Assembly (NCBI GenBank): GCA_022836615.1
Contig: MU405360.1
Coordinates: forward strand, 1 to 64,000
Origin: Annulohypoxylon bovei var. microspora
Lineage: Eukaryota; Ascomycota; Sordariomycetes; Xylariales; Hypoxylaceae
Length of the DNA stretch: 64,000 bases
Direction: 5' to 3'
Positions 32,830 to 44,900 of this stretch are shown here, piece by piece (position 1 is the first letter of the stretch; each line of letters starts with the position of its first letter). The notes under the pieces were generated by a model, which was given only the letters and a program-made list of their open reading frames with translations, was not told the origin of the DNA and searched no databases. A program made the position numbers and the translations under genes.

Positions 32830-35800
32830 ATGTTTCCAACATTCACCGGCTCTTCGAGGCGGCCTCGAAATGTCAATATGAGTGGCCAGCGGAATACGAA
32901 CCCTTGGGCTACCTCGAGCTGGGCCCCGTCCACCTCGGGTGCCTCCAAAACAGTAGCACAGGCACAAGCTGAACGTGAAAAGAGACAGAAAGAGCGTGAC
33001 GAGTTGAATGCCGCCAAGAGACTTCAAAGGGTATGGAGAGGACATAAAGATCGACAGGACTTCAAACAGACGTGTCGAGAAGATTACGATGCTTTTTACA
33101 AGCAGCCTATAAGACACGACTTGAAAGATCGTGTGATTAGTGTTCTGCCTCTTTTACTCGTGCTCTTCGACCCGGCTCGGACAGATGATCAACAACGACT
33201 AGACATATTCATCCAGGACCTAGTTCGTTTAGGGTCGGCTCCTTCAAATTTCGACCTTTTCAGTCTACGTTCTTGGGATCGACTGGCCGAGCTCATTGTG
33301 GGGGCTCTTGAGAGGTATGTATAAATTCTTGGTATATCACAATCATCTGTACTACTTACTGACATCCTTATTTAACAGGCGTCCAGTTGGCTTGTCGCAA
33401 GCCCATCTGAACATATTGGTTGATATTGTCAAAAGACGACAGGCTTCCATTATTCACATATTAACCAAATATTATAAGCTTCTCTCCAAGTTTTTCGAGC
33501 AAAGCAGTCTTGAGGGTGTCTCAATAGAAGAACAAAATATCCTTGCCGATGCTGCCACGGCTCCTTTGGTATGCTCTTCTAGACAAGGTACGTAAGCAAA
33601 TTTACTTAGTTCTCGTTCATCCGTAAAGGCCGATGAGATTATAAACATAACTGTCTCAATATACCTTATATATAACTAACAGCTCTAAGAAATACATACC
33701 TTGCAGGCGTATAAGGCGTTTGCCTTCTCCTTTCTCACTTCCCCAAACTTGTCGTTCTTACAAACAGATCCTGCTCGAATTGCGGGTTATGTAAACCTCC
33801 GAGTTCTGTCGCAAAGCGTGATCGATACCTACTCACAACGGGAAGACGCTACCACTCACTCAAAGAATGATTCGCTATGGCTCTTGGTACACTTCATCGC
33901 CTTAAATAGAGTAGCTCCTACTTCTCAGGGGACTAAATACCTAGAAGCTCTTTACCTCCAGCTATCTATCCTCGTCGACGATATCCGAGTCCGGTACGAC
34001 CAGAGTGGTACCCTTCTCCGGGCGACCAATGGCAATGATGATACATCCGATGATAATGATGACGATGCTGAAGCCACTACACCATTATCCGCATGGATGA
34101 CCAATCAATTAGATTTTCTTGTAGATGAGGATGGTATTTCAGAACTCCTAAGCAGATTATCTTCGTCAGTATACACGGCTCAGAACAAACTAAGGCTATA
34201 TACTAACATAGTTTAGGACTGCAATGGCTTCGAATCGCCTCTCCGAAGATGCGAGTCTCCTTGCTGGTTACACGCTAGTGCTACTGAGGTGTTTCCCAAG
34301 TCATAGTGATGATATCAAAATGCGCCTTTTCCAGGGCGATATCTCCGCGACTGACTTGGCTGGTTCCACGCTCATACCCTCCGTCAAGTATTTTTGGAAA
34401 GCCGCCTCAAATACTAGCATATTTAAGAACATCACGCAATCCAGGACCCAGCCTACGTCTGTCGTCACGCTTCTGCAGCCAGATCCTGTACGCGATCGGG
34501 AGTGGCGGACTATATTGTTATTCCTGGAATTATACAACTTCCTTTTAAGGCTCACTGACGATGAAGATTTTCTGCCTGCAGAGAGTCAGATTATATCACA
34601 GCAGAGTCTTGCGACTTTCCGGATACGTTCCAGTGGCCTCAACCTAGAGGAGTTAAAGCGGCTTATCAACTTCCTCAAGAGCCTTTCATTCCCATTATAC
34701 TACAACTTACCAGACATCATGCCATCTACCTCAAGATCGACTCGGCTAAATGCCTTCATGGGCGTCAGTTCTGGACATCCAACGGCGCGAGAGGAAGAGG
34801 AAAAAGTTGCCCAGTCATCGTTCGCTGGAATCATTGGTATGGACGTGCTAGGTTTAAGGAGTGCGTCGACGGCCACTATGCGCTCGTTGTACGAGAGAGA
34901 TTCTCGACGGCGCTTTCTACCAAGGGACTTTTGGTTGATGACTTCAAAATTCGATATGGATGGCTTCATTTCGGCCGTTGTCCTGGAAGAGCAACAAAAG
35001 GACCAGATGGCAGAAGATGGAGATGATCCCGGAGACTCCGACGAAGAGACACTTGATACTTTCCACACATCTACCGGGCAACGTCTTTCACGCGCAGCGC
35101 AGATCGAAAGGCACCGGCGATTGCGAAGAGTCCAGCGGGAACAGATACTAGCCCAAGTTGGACCCAAACTCGAAATTCTTCGCAACATGCCGTTCGCCAT
35201 TCCTTTCGAGGTTAGAGTTCAAATATTCCGCCAGTTTGTGTATCTTGATAAATTCAAACGCCGTGGAGGCAATGTTGATCCTGACCGGTGGCGTATATCA
35301 GTAATGTCGGCAGACGGAATTACTCCTAGAAACAGGGACATCATTGGTCGCCATTCGGCTAGAGTCAAACGTGGAAAGGTATTCGATGACGCGTTCGAGC
35401 AGTTCTACCCACTCGGCGAGAGCCTGAAGGAACCCATCCAGATAACATTCGTTGACCAGTTTAACCAAACTGAAGCTGGCATCGATGGTGGCGGTGTCAC
35501 AAAGGAGTTCTTGACCAGCGTCACTGATGAAGCCTTCAAGCCTGGTCTGGATGGCCACAACCTCTTCGTTACCAATAGCCAAAATCTATTGTACCCAAAT
35601 CCAACTGCAATTGATGACCTCGCAGAACTTCTACGCCACTGTAAATATTCAGAGAATGATAATGATTGGAGGGAGAATATGGCGAACCTTGCTAGGCGTT
35701 ATGAGTTTCTCGGTCGGCTGGTGGGAAAATGCATGTACGAAGGCATTCTCATTGACAAGGCTTTTGCCGGCTTCTTTCTCCTCAAGTGGTCAGCATCAGG

Positions 35801-36548
35801 GCAAGGCTCACTGACTGATTACCGTGCAAACCTGAACGATCTACGAGACCTAGATCCAGAGCTGTATCAAGGGCTCATCAATCTCAAGAATTATCCCGGC
35901 AAAGTGATAGACCTATCCCTAGACTTTACGATAACAGACGAAGTCACAGGACCTAGTGGAGAGGTCCGCACAATAACTCGTCCACTCTGCAGAAACGGCG
36001 AGGAGATTGCCGTTACAAACAGGAACCGTCCTCTCTACATCTCTTACGTTGTGAACTACCGACTCGTAGCGCAACCGTATCGACAAACCAAGGCATTTCT
36101 TAAGGGCCTCGGGACACTTATTAACCCAGCGTGGCTATCCATGTTTAATCAGTCGGAGCTTCAGCACCTCGTAGGCGGCGATAGCTCGGAAATTGACGTC
36201 GAAGACTTACGACGCAACACCGAGTACTCAGGCCTGTACTCTATAGGTCATGATGGAATCGAGCATCCAACCGTCCAGATGTTCTGGCAGGTAATGCGAG
36301 AGTTCCAAGATTCGGAGCGCCGAGAGGTGCTAAAATACGTCACATCAACGCCAAGAGCACCGTTACTAGGCTTCTCACAGCTCAGTCCCCATTTCACCAT
36401 AAGAGATAGCAGCACGGACGAGGAGAGACTGCCTAGCACAAGCACATGCGTCAACCTTCTGAAACTTCCACGCTACAGCTCGAAAGAAACGCTAAAGAGA
36501 AAACTCCTCTATGCCATTCAATCTGGAGCTGGCTTTGACCTAAGCTAA
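32830..36548 (+). CDS. HUL5: HECT E3 ubiquitin ligase, Hul5/UBE3C type
   Basis: Four exons: 32830-33314, 33379-33568, 33707-34164 and 34217-36548; introns of 64, 138 and 52 nt keep phase, giving 1154 residues. The N-terminus has an IQ motif (AAKRLQRVWRGHKDRQDF, about 61-78), diagnostic of the Hul5/UBE3C branch. The HECT domain fills the last 350 residues: FVDQFNQTEAGIDGGGVTKE, the lobe interface, and the catalytic Cys at about 1122 in STSTCVNLLKLP, 33 residues from the end. The ligase extends ubiquitin chains (E4-like) on proteasome-bound or misfolded proteins. For the third intron I chose donor GTCAGT with acceptor TTTAG; a 43-nt GTATAC...CATAG version also keeps frame and would change two residues. 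Confidence 0.95.
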
Positions 36549-37080
36549 TCGAGAACTACGGTACTAGTATCGCGTAGTCTAGCTACGGCGCAACGCTTGG
36601 GTAGGTGAAATCCTTTGGCCAGGCCTTGACCAGATGTCGTAAGGAGATATCAGATAGAATGTGTGCAATTAGCTAAATGCAGAATGAATTGACATTGATG
36701 ATCATGAATTATATCATATCTAGTGATGAGACGTTAATCAACACGTGGTATATATAACTTAACTACAAGATAACTATAGTTGTTTATAACTAACCCCTGA
36801 TAAGTATATGCATTAGTTTGACCCAGCCGAGACAGTATAGGTTCAGGTTTTCTGTTGGATTACACAGGCCAAAAGGTTTGTATGTAGGTATGATGAAAAT
36901 ACAGATCTTTGGCATTGTTTTTTAGTCTGCAGTGTTTCCTAATCAATACCTAACATCGCTTCTAACTTAATGTCTTTGCTGACATCGTAGATGCAATGTT
37001 GTATATTAAGATGAACTAATGCTTTATAAAAGACTATACATTCGAAGGAGGCATCCATCTCGTGACACACTGGCGAAATA
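36549..37080. other. 3' region of HUL5
   Basis: AT-rich 3' untranslated and spacer sequence up to the tRNA. No gene seen. Confidence 0.6.
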
Positions 37081-37152
37081 GCTCCTATAGTCTAGCGGTT
37101 AGGACGTCGGATTCTGATTCCGAAAACATAGGTTCGATTCCTGTTAGGAGCT
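37081..37152 (+). tRNA. tRNA-Gln (anticodon CTG)
   Basis: A 72-base cloverleaf: acceptor stem GCTCCTA pairs perfectly with TAGGAGC, discriminator T. The D arm is AGTCTAGCGGTTAGGAC; the anticodon arm is TCGGA-TTCTGAT-TCCGA with CTG in the loop, decoding CAG. The T arm is ATAGG-TTCGATT-CCTGT with one G-T pair. The internal promoter boxes A (TAGTCTAGCGG) and B (GGTTCGATTCC) are canonical, and there is no intron. Confidence 0.95.
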
Positions 37153-37167
37153 TCAAAGTGGTCCTTA

Positions 37168-37176
37168 TTTTTTTTT
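37168..37176 (+). terminator. RNA polymerase III terminator
   Basis: Run of nine T beginning 16 bases after the tRNA, the standard Pol III stop signal on the non-template strand. Confidence 0.85.
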
Positions 37177-37445
37177 GGCTTATTGAACAAAAACCCTTTT
37201 TGTGCGGTTTGCACATTCTTTATTGAGGGCATCGTGTTCTAAGTGGAGCGGTGTTGGGTTAGCCTCGAGTTATGGGTTCCGGTAGTCCCCTAGAGCGCAG
37301 TTTAACAGATGGGGAGTGGATATTGTATAATAATAGGTAGGTATGTCTAGGTTGTGTTTCAATCCTTTTGTTTCAAAATAAATGACGTATGGAGGTATCT
37401 GTCGATATAATCATGCTTATGGCTTGTCATGAGACGTGATGCTTT

Positions 37446-38942
37446 CTAAACCGTCCATCGGAAATCAGCAAGGCCATCGATAGTCTTCTTCCCTTCATCC
37501 GCACGCTTATTTTCCCATTTTAAGAGTACTATAGAGATACATGCGGCAACAACAGCAGCTATACAGATAGCCATCACAGCTATTATTCCGGGTATATAAT
37601 CAGGCGCATCCTGTTTCTTGTCAGCATAGTACATTACGATGCGATCAAGGGACTTTGTACGAACCTGTTGGCGGAAGACTAAAGATGAATAGATGCCACC
37701 AATACCACTGAGACCAATCATGAAAGCAGTGGCACAGGCACGCTTGGCATCGCCGCGGAGATTGTTAGCTTGCCACGCTAGAGTGGTGACCACAAGTCCG
37801 TTAACGCCAGCTTCCCCTAGGAAAGTACCGACGTATCTAGGGACGGGAGATTTGACGAAGCCCGTCATGCATAACCCAACGATAGCGACTATGCCCTGGA
37901 GGATAACAAACACTCCTCGCAGGCGCATCTTATCAGCTAGCCACGAGACGAACATGCCCTCCACGACGGAGAATAGAGCCGGTGGTGCCGATAGCACGAA
38001 CGCGAGATCTTGCGAGTAGCCCATGCCGTTGCGAAGGATGATAGGCAGGAAGAAGAGAAAGGCGTAGACGCCCACGGCGCCGGCCGTGTACATGAGCGCG
38101 AAGGACCAGACCTTCCAGTCCGTGGCCGTCTCGACGAAGATAGCCCAAGTGACCTTCTCGCGCTCCTCGGTCCCACGGTCCTCCGCAAGACGTGCTTTAA
38201 CAAAGGCGCTCTCCTCTTCGGAGAGGAAGGTGTTGCGATCCGAATCAGGGAAGTCGACGATGACGAACCAGGCAACTACAGCAGCGACGCAGGTCATGAC
38301 GCCCTCGATGATGTAGATCCACCTCCAGCCCTTGTAACTAGGATGCACCTTGGAGATCTGTATCAAGCCGAGGGCCAGGATATTGGCGAAGGCCGACAGC
38401 GCGGACCCCGTCATGAAGAACGTCGCCAGCCTCTTCTGGACCTCGTAGCGCTTGTACCACGACGAGATCAGGTAGACGCAGCCGGGGTAGAACCCGGCCT
38501 CGAACACGCCGAGGAAGGACCGCAGCACGGCGAGGGCGACCCAGTTGTTTATGAAGCCGATGCCCATGGACACGAGGCCCCAGGCGAAGACGATCAGCGC
38601 GATCCAGTTGGCGGCGCCGACACGGTGGATGATCATGTTGCTCGGCAGCTCGAAGAGCATGTAGCCGATGAAGAAGACGAGCAGGGCGACGGAGGCGCGG
38701 TCCCCCACGGCGAGCCCCACGTCCTCGTCGAGCCCCGAGATGCGCGCCACCGAGATGTTGCTCCGGTCTATCATGGCGATCGTGTACAGCGCGCCGAGGA
38801 TGGGGACCAGCCGTATGTCGATCTTGCGGAGCACCCTCTTCTCGAACTTCGAGTCGCGGGCAGCACCGCCATCCGAAGAGGACGACGGCGCCTCGTTGTC
38901 GATCTTCTCGTGGAGCGAGACTGACGCTTCCTTCTCCGCCAT
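37446..38942 (-). CDS. MFS transporter, allantoate/nicotinate permease family (Dal5-like)
   Basis: Single exon, 498 residues from the ATG at 38942; further upstream only a TTG is in frame. The cytosolic N-terminus is followed by KFEKRVLRKIDIRLVPIL and MIDRSNISVARISGL, the signature of the anion:cation symporter family to which Dal5, Tna1 and Seo1 belong. Twelve hydrophobic segments can be counted (for example ASVALLVFFIGYMLFELPSN, GWRWIYIIEGVMTC with the RWIYIIEG motif, WSFALMYTAGAVGVYAFLFF). It likely imports an organic acid, vitamin or ureide across the plasma membrane; the substrate is not predictable. The 5' coding part is very GC-rich, generating a 304-codon false frame on the plus strand. 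It converges on the tRNA and HUL5. Confidence 0.93.
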   Translation of the reverse strand: MAEKEASVSLHEKIDNEAPSSSSDGGAARDSKFEKRVLRKIDIRLVPILGALYTIAMIDRSNISVARISGLDEDVGLAVGDRASVALLVFFIGYMLFELPSNMIIHRVGAANWIALIVFAWGLVSMGIGFINNWVALAVLRSFLGVFEAGFYPGCVYLISSWYKRYEVQKRLATFFMTGSALSAFANILALGLIQISKVHPSYKGWRWIYIIEGVMTCVAAVVAWFVIVDFPDSDRNTFLSEEESAFVKARLAEDRGTEEREKVTWAIFVETATDWKVWSFALMYTAGAVGVYAFLFFLPIILRNGMGYSQDLAFVLSAPPALFSVVEGMFVSWLADKMRLRGVFVILQGIVAIVGLCMTGFVKSPVPRYVGTFLGEAGVNGLVVTTLAWQANNLRGDAKRACATAFMIGLSGIGGIYSSLVFRQQVRTKSLDRIVMYYADKKQDAPDYIPGIIAVMAICIAAVVAACISIVLLKWENKRADEGKKTIDGLADFRWTV

Positions 38943-40049
38943 GATGAGTAGGGAGAAGAAGCAAACGATCAAATTCCTGCTAGAAAACAACAGCGGGAAA
39001 GAAATTCCAGTCCTGAAGCTAGGTTCTTATTGCCCTTTTTCGGCCCTCGCTAGGTCGGGGCCCCGAAGGAATGTGGATGAGGTTTGTGGGGTAAAAGCTG
39101 GGGTAAGTTGAGGACTATACCTATGTCGATCGGTTGGTGGTCATGATCTCCCCGGCGAGTACCTCTTCTAGGTATCCCGCACGTAAACCTGGTATTCGAC
39201 GTTTCCGAAGAAAGGTGTGACTCTCCGCAACTAGAGAGGATGGGTAAGGTATATGGTCTGACATTTGATATTGACCCCGTTGAAGATGATTCTATAAGAG
39301 TAAAACCAATTTTACCTTGAATTTTTCTCCAATTGATTAATACTTTCTACTACAGGTCTCTTTAATGTTCGTGGCCAGAATAAGTTGACTGTCTGAGCGG
39401 AGTTACCTGTGCTTCGTCTGTATTGTACTCTATGTTCCGATGCCTATAGAAGGCAAGTCAAACTTGATATTCTACACTCATTTAGATACCTAGTAGTCAT
39501 TAATGAATTAGGTCAAATGGATGCCCAAGACCTAATCAACTTGAGCCAAGTCTATACGGCTACCAAGTTGCTTCCCTAACCTCGTGATAAGCTCATCAAA
39601 TAAAGTGACACTGAGATAGATATTCTGTATCGTACTGACTTTCCTTACGCCGGATGGAATCATGTTATGAGCGCAAGAGAGGTAGGCGGCAAGGTTTGGT
39701 TAGATCGCTTGGAAATCTTGATAAACTGCACTTATGCAGTTACAGCAGCTGCTTTGAAATAGAGGGGATAAAAAAAAGCAAGGAGTAAGAACGCCATAAG
39801 ACGAGACACCTACTGTATAGATCAACACTATCACATATATAGAATCGTTGTAAAAAGAGCTTAAATTGAGTGCAACCGATCTGAAGAGAAGTGATTCACA
39901 CTCGACAGGTAATGAATCCGCCGGACCAGCTCTGCAGTCAGCCCGTCTATAGCAAAAGAACATCCTTCACGGGTACCTGCACCAACCCAATGTTACTCCG
40001 AGTTCCCCTATCCCTCGACCACCAGAAGTAATTAGTGGCATTTCTGTGT
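38943..40049. other. spacer between the MFS gene and NTF2
   Basis: The MFS promoter and the 3' side of NTF2. No gene is recognisable; the 87-codon minus frame at 39700-39963 has no supported content. Confidence 0.55.
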
Positions 40050-40832
40050 CTATGCGTAGACAAGCTTGAAGATGTCGTTGTGGACGTAGTACTGGGTCTG
40101 CCCGTTGATGTTCTCGGGAACTAGGTAGAATGTCTGGGTGTAGCTCATCGGTCGCTGTTCCTCATCCACCTAATCGTCTAAGTTAGGCTTTATGTCGTGT
40201 CGTTTAAAGGAAAGGGGAAAAGCCAATAGACTTACCAGAAGCTGACCGGTCACAAGAACCATAATGTGGTCTGGCGCGACACCGGGCTGGGGATCCATAG
40301 TAGCCACCTGGTGCTTGATCTGCTGGAAGGGCAAGGCCTGGGAGATTGTGTAAGTTTTTCCCCTTCCTTTTATTTCTTGTGCAACATTTTGTTAATTGAT
40401 GCCTTACCTGAAGCTTCTCGATGATGGAAGGGGTGCCCTTGAATGAAGCGGACTCGAAAGTCAACATGGAGCCCTCACGCTGCACAATCGTTAGTTAATA
40501 TCTCTTTAAAGCAACATACTCAAGATAGCGCATACGTAGAGGGTAGCCAGGCCCGATCGGTCCTGATCGAACTGGTTGTAGTAGTATTGGACGAATAAAG
40601 CTACATAGGTAGGCGCATGTTAGCTTGGGCCGCGAGATCGTTACCGAGTCGACGAGGTAAAGAGTAATTTAAATAGGAGGCACATACTCGCAACCTCTTC
40701 CAGATCTACTCATTCTATTAGTATATAACTCTACATTTAATAAGGAACCCAAAAGCCCTCGAATTTTAGGGAGTAAAATTCGACGCGTCGCAGAATGAGG
40801 GAGGGGGAGGGGGAGGACCTACTCGCAGACAT
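40050..40832 (-). CDS. NTF2: nuclear transport factor 2
   Basis: Six coding exons reconstructed by splice sites and phase: 40832-40823 (10 nt), 40705-40688 (18 nt), 40600-40536, 40479-40408, 40337-40236 and 40169-40050, summing to 387 nt and 128 residues, the normal NTF2 length. The product starts MSADLEEVATLFVQYYYNQF, continues SGLATLY, REGSMLTFESASFKG, PGVAPDHIMVLVTGQLLVDE, and ends YYVHNDIFKLVYA. The small alpha+beta cone protein carries Ran-GDP into the nucleus by binding Ran and FG nucleoporins. All introns have GTAAG/GTATG-like donors; the first intron is 117 nt. The first two coding exons are unusually tiny, so gene callers could miss the true N-terminus. Confidence 0.96.
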
Positions 40833-41133
40833 CTTGAAGGGGATTATTGTCTGTGAGACAGTTGTGTGGGGAGTAGTATTCGATGGATGGTTATGGTTTA
40901 GAAAGACAAAAAGACGTGCGTAAACTTATCACACGAGTACGACGAAACGAGAAAAAAAAGATGTTTTGTTATTGTAATTGTTAAAAGATGGAGAGAAGAA
41001 GTGAGGCCATTCAGGTTGGACTTTTGGAGGGGCATTCTTAGAGGGAGTCCCACTTATTCCTTTGTGCTAAATTTGTTTTGGACACCTGCTCTGGCGGGGT
41101 AATCTTAATTTTAATTTTTTTGTTTTAGTTTTA
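40833..41133. other. NTF2 promoter
   Basis: Upstream region of NTF2, with no gene. It runs up to the left end of a MITE. Confidence 0.6.
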
Positions 41134-41434
41134 CAGTTCACCCCCTGAAATAATGTTAGTACGCTTTTCTGAAACTACCGATTTGCACTAGGGTATAAAA
41201 GTTTCGAGCAGGGCTTTAATACGTATTATCGAAACATATATAATTTTTATGTTTTTTCATATAAGATTTTAAAGATACAATTAGTATTCTCTAACATATA
41301 AAAAAAAGTATATATTTTAACGATAAGATCTCGTTACTTTATTTAGGGTTGAAACCTGGTATAATACTTCTATAACAAGCATTAATAAAGTACCGAAACA
41401 GGTTCGTACTAACATTATTACAGGGGGCCGACTG
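41134..41434. mobile_element. TA-flanked MITE, pogo/mariner-like ends
   Basis: A 301-bp AT-rich element with 30-bp imperfect inverted repeats. Left: CAGTTCACCCCCTGAAATAA, then TGTTAGTACG. Right, reversed: CAGTCGGCCCCCTGTAATAA, then TGTTAGTACG. Only four positions differ. A TA dinucleotide lies on each side (41132-41133 and 41435-41436). CAGT...CCCCC ends with a TA target are typical of pogo/Fot1-type Tc1/mariner elements. No coding capacity is visible. It sits between the NTF2 and Bre4-like promoters and could affect either; this is inference. Confidence 0.78.
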
Positions 41435-41942
41435 TAGTCGCCCAGTTGTATCCTGTACCTATCTGTTTGATTATGTAATATCTCTCTCCCCTTCCGATGT
41501 TTGATATTTTTCTAATTGAATGTATTTGTATCTTTGTACCTAGATTATCTACGTATGTACTTTGTACTACCACACGTAGTACCGGTATCTCACGTGCAGA
41601 TCATACCCAACATGTACATGCCTAATGCAATGTGTGTGGGTCTTTTTGTACTGTGACGTCGAAGCTTTCCTCGTCGGATCTACAGCTAGGAAACAACATC
41701 CAACCACTGATTAGTCGAATTAAAACTTTCACATAGTCACAGAGTGCTTAGAATGTGACAATTACATGTAGTTCGTTATTTCTTACCTATTTATAGGTAT
41801 ACTGGACACTATTCTCTCATGTCCGAGTATGAGTCTACGTTGTTATCTCCTTGCGTTTACCTACTTCTTACCTTGAGTTCTATAATTTAGCTAAACGTAG
41901 CTGAAAATCTGGCTCTTCCTATCCCATTCACATGAACCAGCT
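41435..41942. other. promoter of the Bre4-like exporter gene
   Basis: Spacer with TATGTACTTTGTACTACC and CACGTAGTACCGG type motifs around 41550-41590. No gene. Likely promoter and leader of the downstream gene. Confidence 0.55.
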
Positions 41943-44900
41943 ATGGCGTCTGGTAAAGTAAAGGCCAATAATACCGTCTCTGCCGAAGAGAGCAAGCATA
42001 ATGGCACGCCTGCGGAAACTGGGTTCTCTCGTCTTCTTCGCCGGCGTAGTCCCGGCACGAAACAGCATGCCCGAGATTCAATAGATTCTTTAGACAGAAT
42101 ATTTGATACCCGTACCGAGTCAGAAGTCCGTCGTCTTCCAGTCACCCAGAGATCTATGACCTCGGAAGATAAGCACTATGCAAACAATATTTATGGGGTC
42201 GCCGAACTAAGAGATGGCTTCTTTGATGCCGTTTTCCTTCCTCCGGAGGAAGTTGATTTCGACGATCTCATGAAGCAAGCTGAGCTGACTCTCCCGTATG
42301 CCTTCAGAAAAAGGGACCCCCTTTCTGTACGCAACTTTTTACCTAAGCAGTGGCATGAAGTCAAAGGAGTCGTCCGCCGTGTTACGACTACAAGATCTGG
42401 CATTCGACTTCTCAAGTCTTTCCTTGCTTTCTTCATAGCATATATCCTTTGCCTCGTTCCCGCAGTCCAGGCTAGACTTGGTCGTTATAGTTATATCATG
42501 GTAATTTCAACCATCATTAACCATCCCGGTAGAACCTTAGGGGCTCAGGTCGACGGGACTATTTTAACAATAATTGGCACTGCGACTGGGTTGGGATGGG
42601 GTGCGTTTGGTTTGTGGGTGTCTACCGCTTCGGCAACAGCACGTATAGGGTATGGCGGAGTCCTTTCTGTCTTCCTCTTCATATACGTCTTCGTAATTGC
42701 TTGTCTTCGTTCGTACTATATCCGTACCTACCAAGCCGTCATCTGCGCTGGAATCGCGATCGCCTACACCTGTCTAGCCGAAGTGTCAGGAACCGAGGTT
42801 TCCTGGTCTAAACTCCTCGACTATGGGATTCCTTGGGTTCTAGGACAAGCCATCTCTCTTCTTATCTGTTTTACGGTAGTTCCTGATGCTGGCGCACGCC
42901 CATTAGCCGTAGCTCTTCATCAGGCTTTCGCTGTCATGCTGGTAACTCTCCCTCGTACCGTCTCAAGGTTCGATAACTAACTTTTTTCAAGGATGGTCTT
43001 GGGTTAACAAGGCTAGAAAGTATGAGAACACGCCGAAGGTTAACACAGACCTTTGTCAGCATGTCACAGGCGTACAGAGATCTCGTGATCGATTTCTCAA
43101 TAACACTTTTTGACCCGAAAGACGTGTTGGCCCTCCGAAACCTCATACAAGGAGTCATTCGTGCACTTCTCAGTTTGAATAGCGAAACTATATTCATTGA
43201 TGGGCCAGATAACGCGCCGTGGAATAGGCTAAGCCGAGATCGACCTATACTCGACGATTTCGTCGTTGACATGGACGAGAAGTCCCGCATTCCAGGCAAC
43301 GAGACAGAGAGGAGGCTGGTGAAATTTGTCGCCAGCAATCTGGCCGAGCCGACTGAAAAAATTCTTTTGTCTATGAAATCTGCCTTGCAAAGCTGCGATG
43401 CTGTTCTCATGGAAATGTGTGGCCATCGCCAGTATCTTGGCCCTCCAAACGACGTGTCGAGCGATATCCCAGGATCGCTTGTAAAGCTGCGCAAGCGTAT
43501 CATAGCCTTCAGCAACTGTCAAGACAATGTATTGGCGAGCGGTAATCTACCCTCGACATACGCGGACTCTCCCGAGGTTGTTAAGCTTTTCGCTTATTGC
43601 CGACCAGTCCACCAAGCCGCAACAGCAATTGAGGCATTGTTAGTAAAAGTTAATCAGATGCAACAGGAGCGACCAAAGCACCCGAAATTCCATATACCGA
43701 CCTATCCATTCTGGAAGGCCGCGCACCGCACGAATGCTCAGGTTCGACATGATCGAGGCGGTGTGACAGCTGGTTCCTACTTCAAAAGTTTTAACGATAT
43801 AGCAGTCATTATCCAGAAGATCAAGTCTCGAGATTTTCAACCATTGCCAAGGAAAGATGACGAGGGTATCGAGAAGGATCACGAAACTTCATATGCGACA
43901 ATGACGGCGGGTGAACTCGAGGATGAATGGAGTACGAATGCGAATCATGTACGTCACGAAATCTGGAACTTTCTTCATCGATTACAGGGCTTTGAGACAC
44001 GCTTTGGGCTTAAAACAGCTGTAATTACTTCACTATTATCTATACCTGCATGGCTCTCTGAGGCTCACTGGTGGTGGGACGGCTATGAAGTTTGGTGGGC
44101 TGTCGTGATGGCATGGCTTATAATGGGTCCTCGGTAAGTTATCGTGCTCCTTGTTTAACTTGAGCCAAGTATTTCGCCTAACTTGGGTACCTACGTAGAA
44201 CTGGAGGAAACATCCAAGATCTTTTTACGCGAGCGCTTTGTGCCGTCCTTGGCTCGCTCTGGGCTGGTCTATCGTATGCGGCGGGGAATGGCAACCCTTA
44301 CGTTATCGCAGTCTTTGCTGTTATCTTCATGCTCCCTATGATATATAGGTATACACAAAGCGCACATCCGGTAAGACATGCTCGAAATCTAATAGAATTA
44401 GGATATATGCTGACGTGGACGCAGAGGTCTGGACTCGTAGGCTGTATTTCGTTTACGGTTGTATCTTTGTCAGAGGTCGCTGCACAAGGCAAACCCTCAC
44501 CAGCTACAATTGCCGCAACACGTGGGGCTGCTATGGTCGTTGGAGTTGTTGCATCAGTTATCGTAAACTGGGTGCTATGGCCATTTGTTGCTCGCCATGA
44601 TCTTCGAAAAGCTGTAGCCTCCATGATGTTCTACTGCAGTATCGTCTATCGAAGTAAGTCAAGTTAAAGTCATAATCACTCCCTTTCACTGACACGGTCG
44701 TAGACATCGTATCGAGATACGTTTACTACGAGGAAGGAGACGAGCCTACTAAAGAAGATATACGTTCATCCGAGATACTCGAAGGGCGCCTGCGAGAGGG
44801 ATTCGTGAGATTAAGACAGCTCTTGGTGAGATCATAATCTCGATAATTTATCAAACAGTCACATTAATAATAATTAGGGTCTCACGCGCCACGAGATACG

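Noticed and set aside
38010..38924. 304-codon plus-strand frame opposite the MFS gene
   Set aside because: Antisense shadow of the GC-rich 5' part of the transporter; composition is low-complexity and no family fits.
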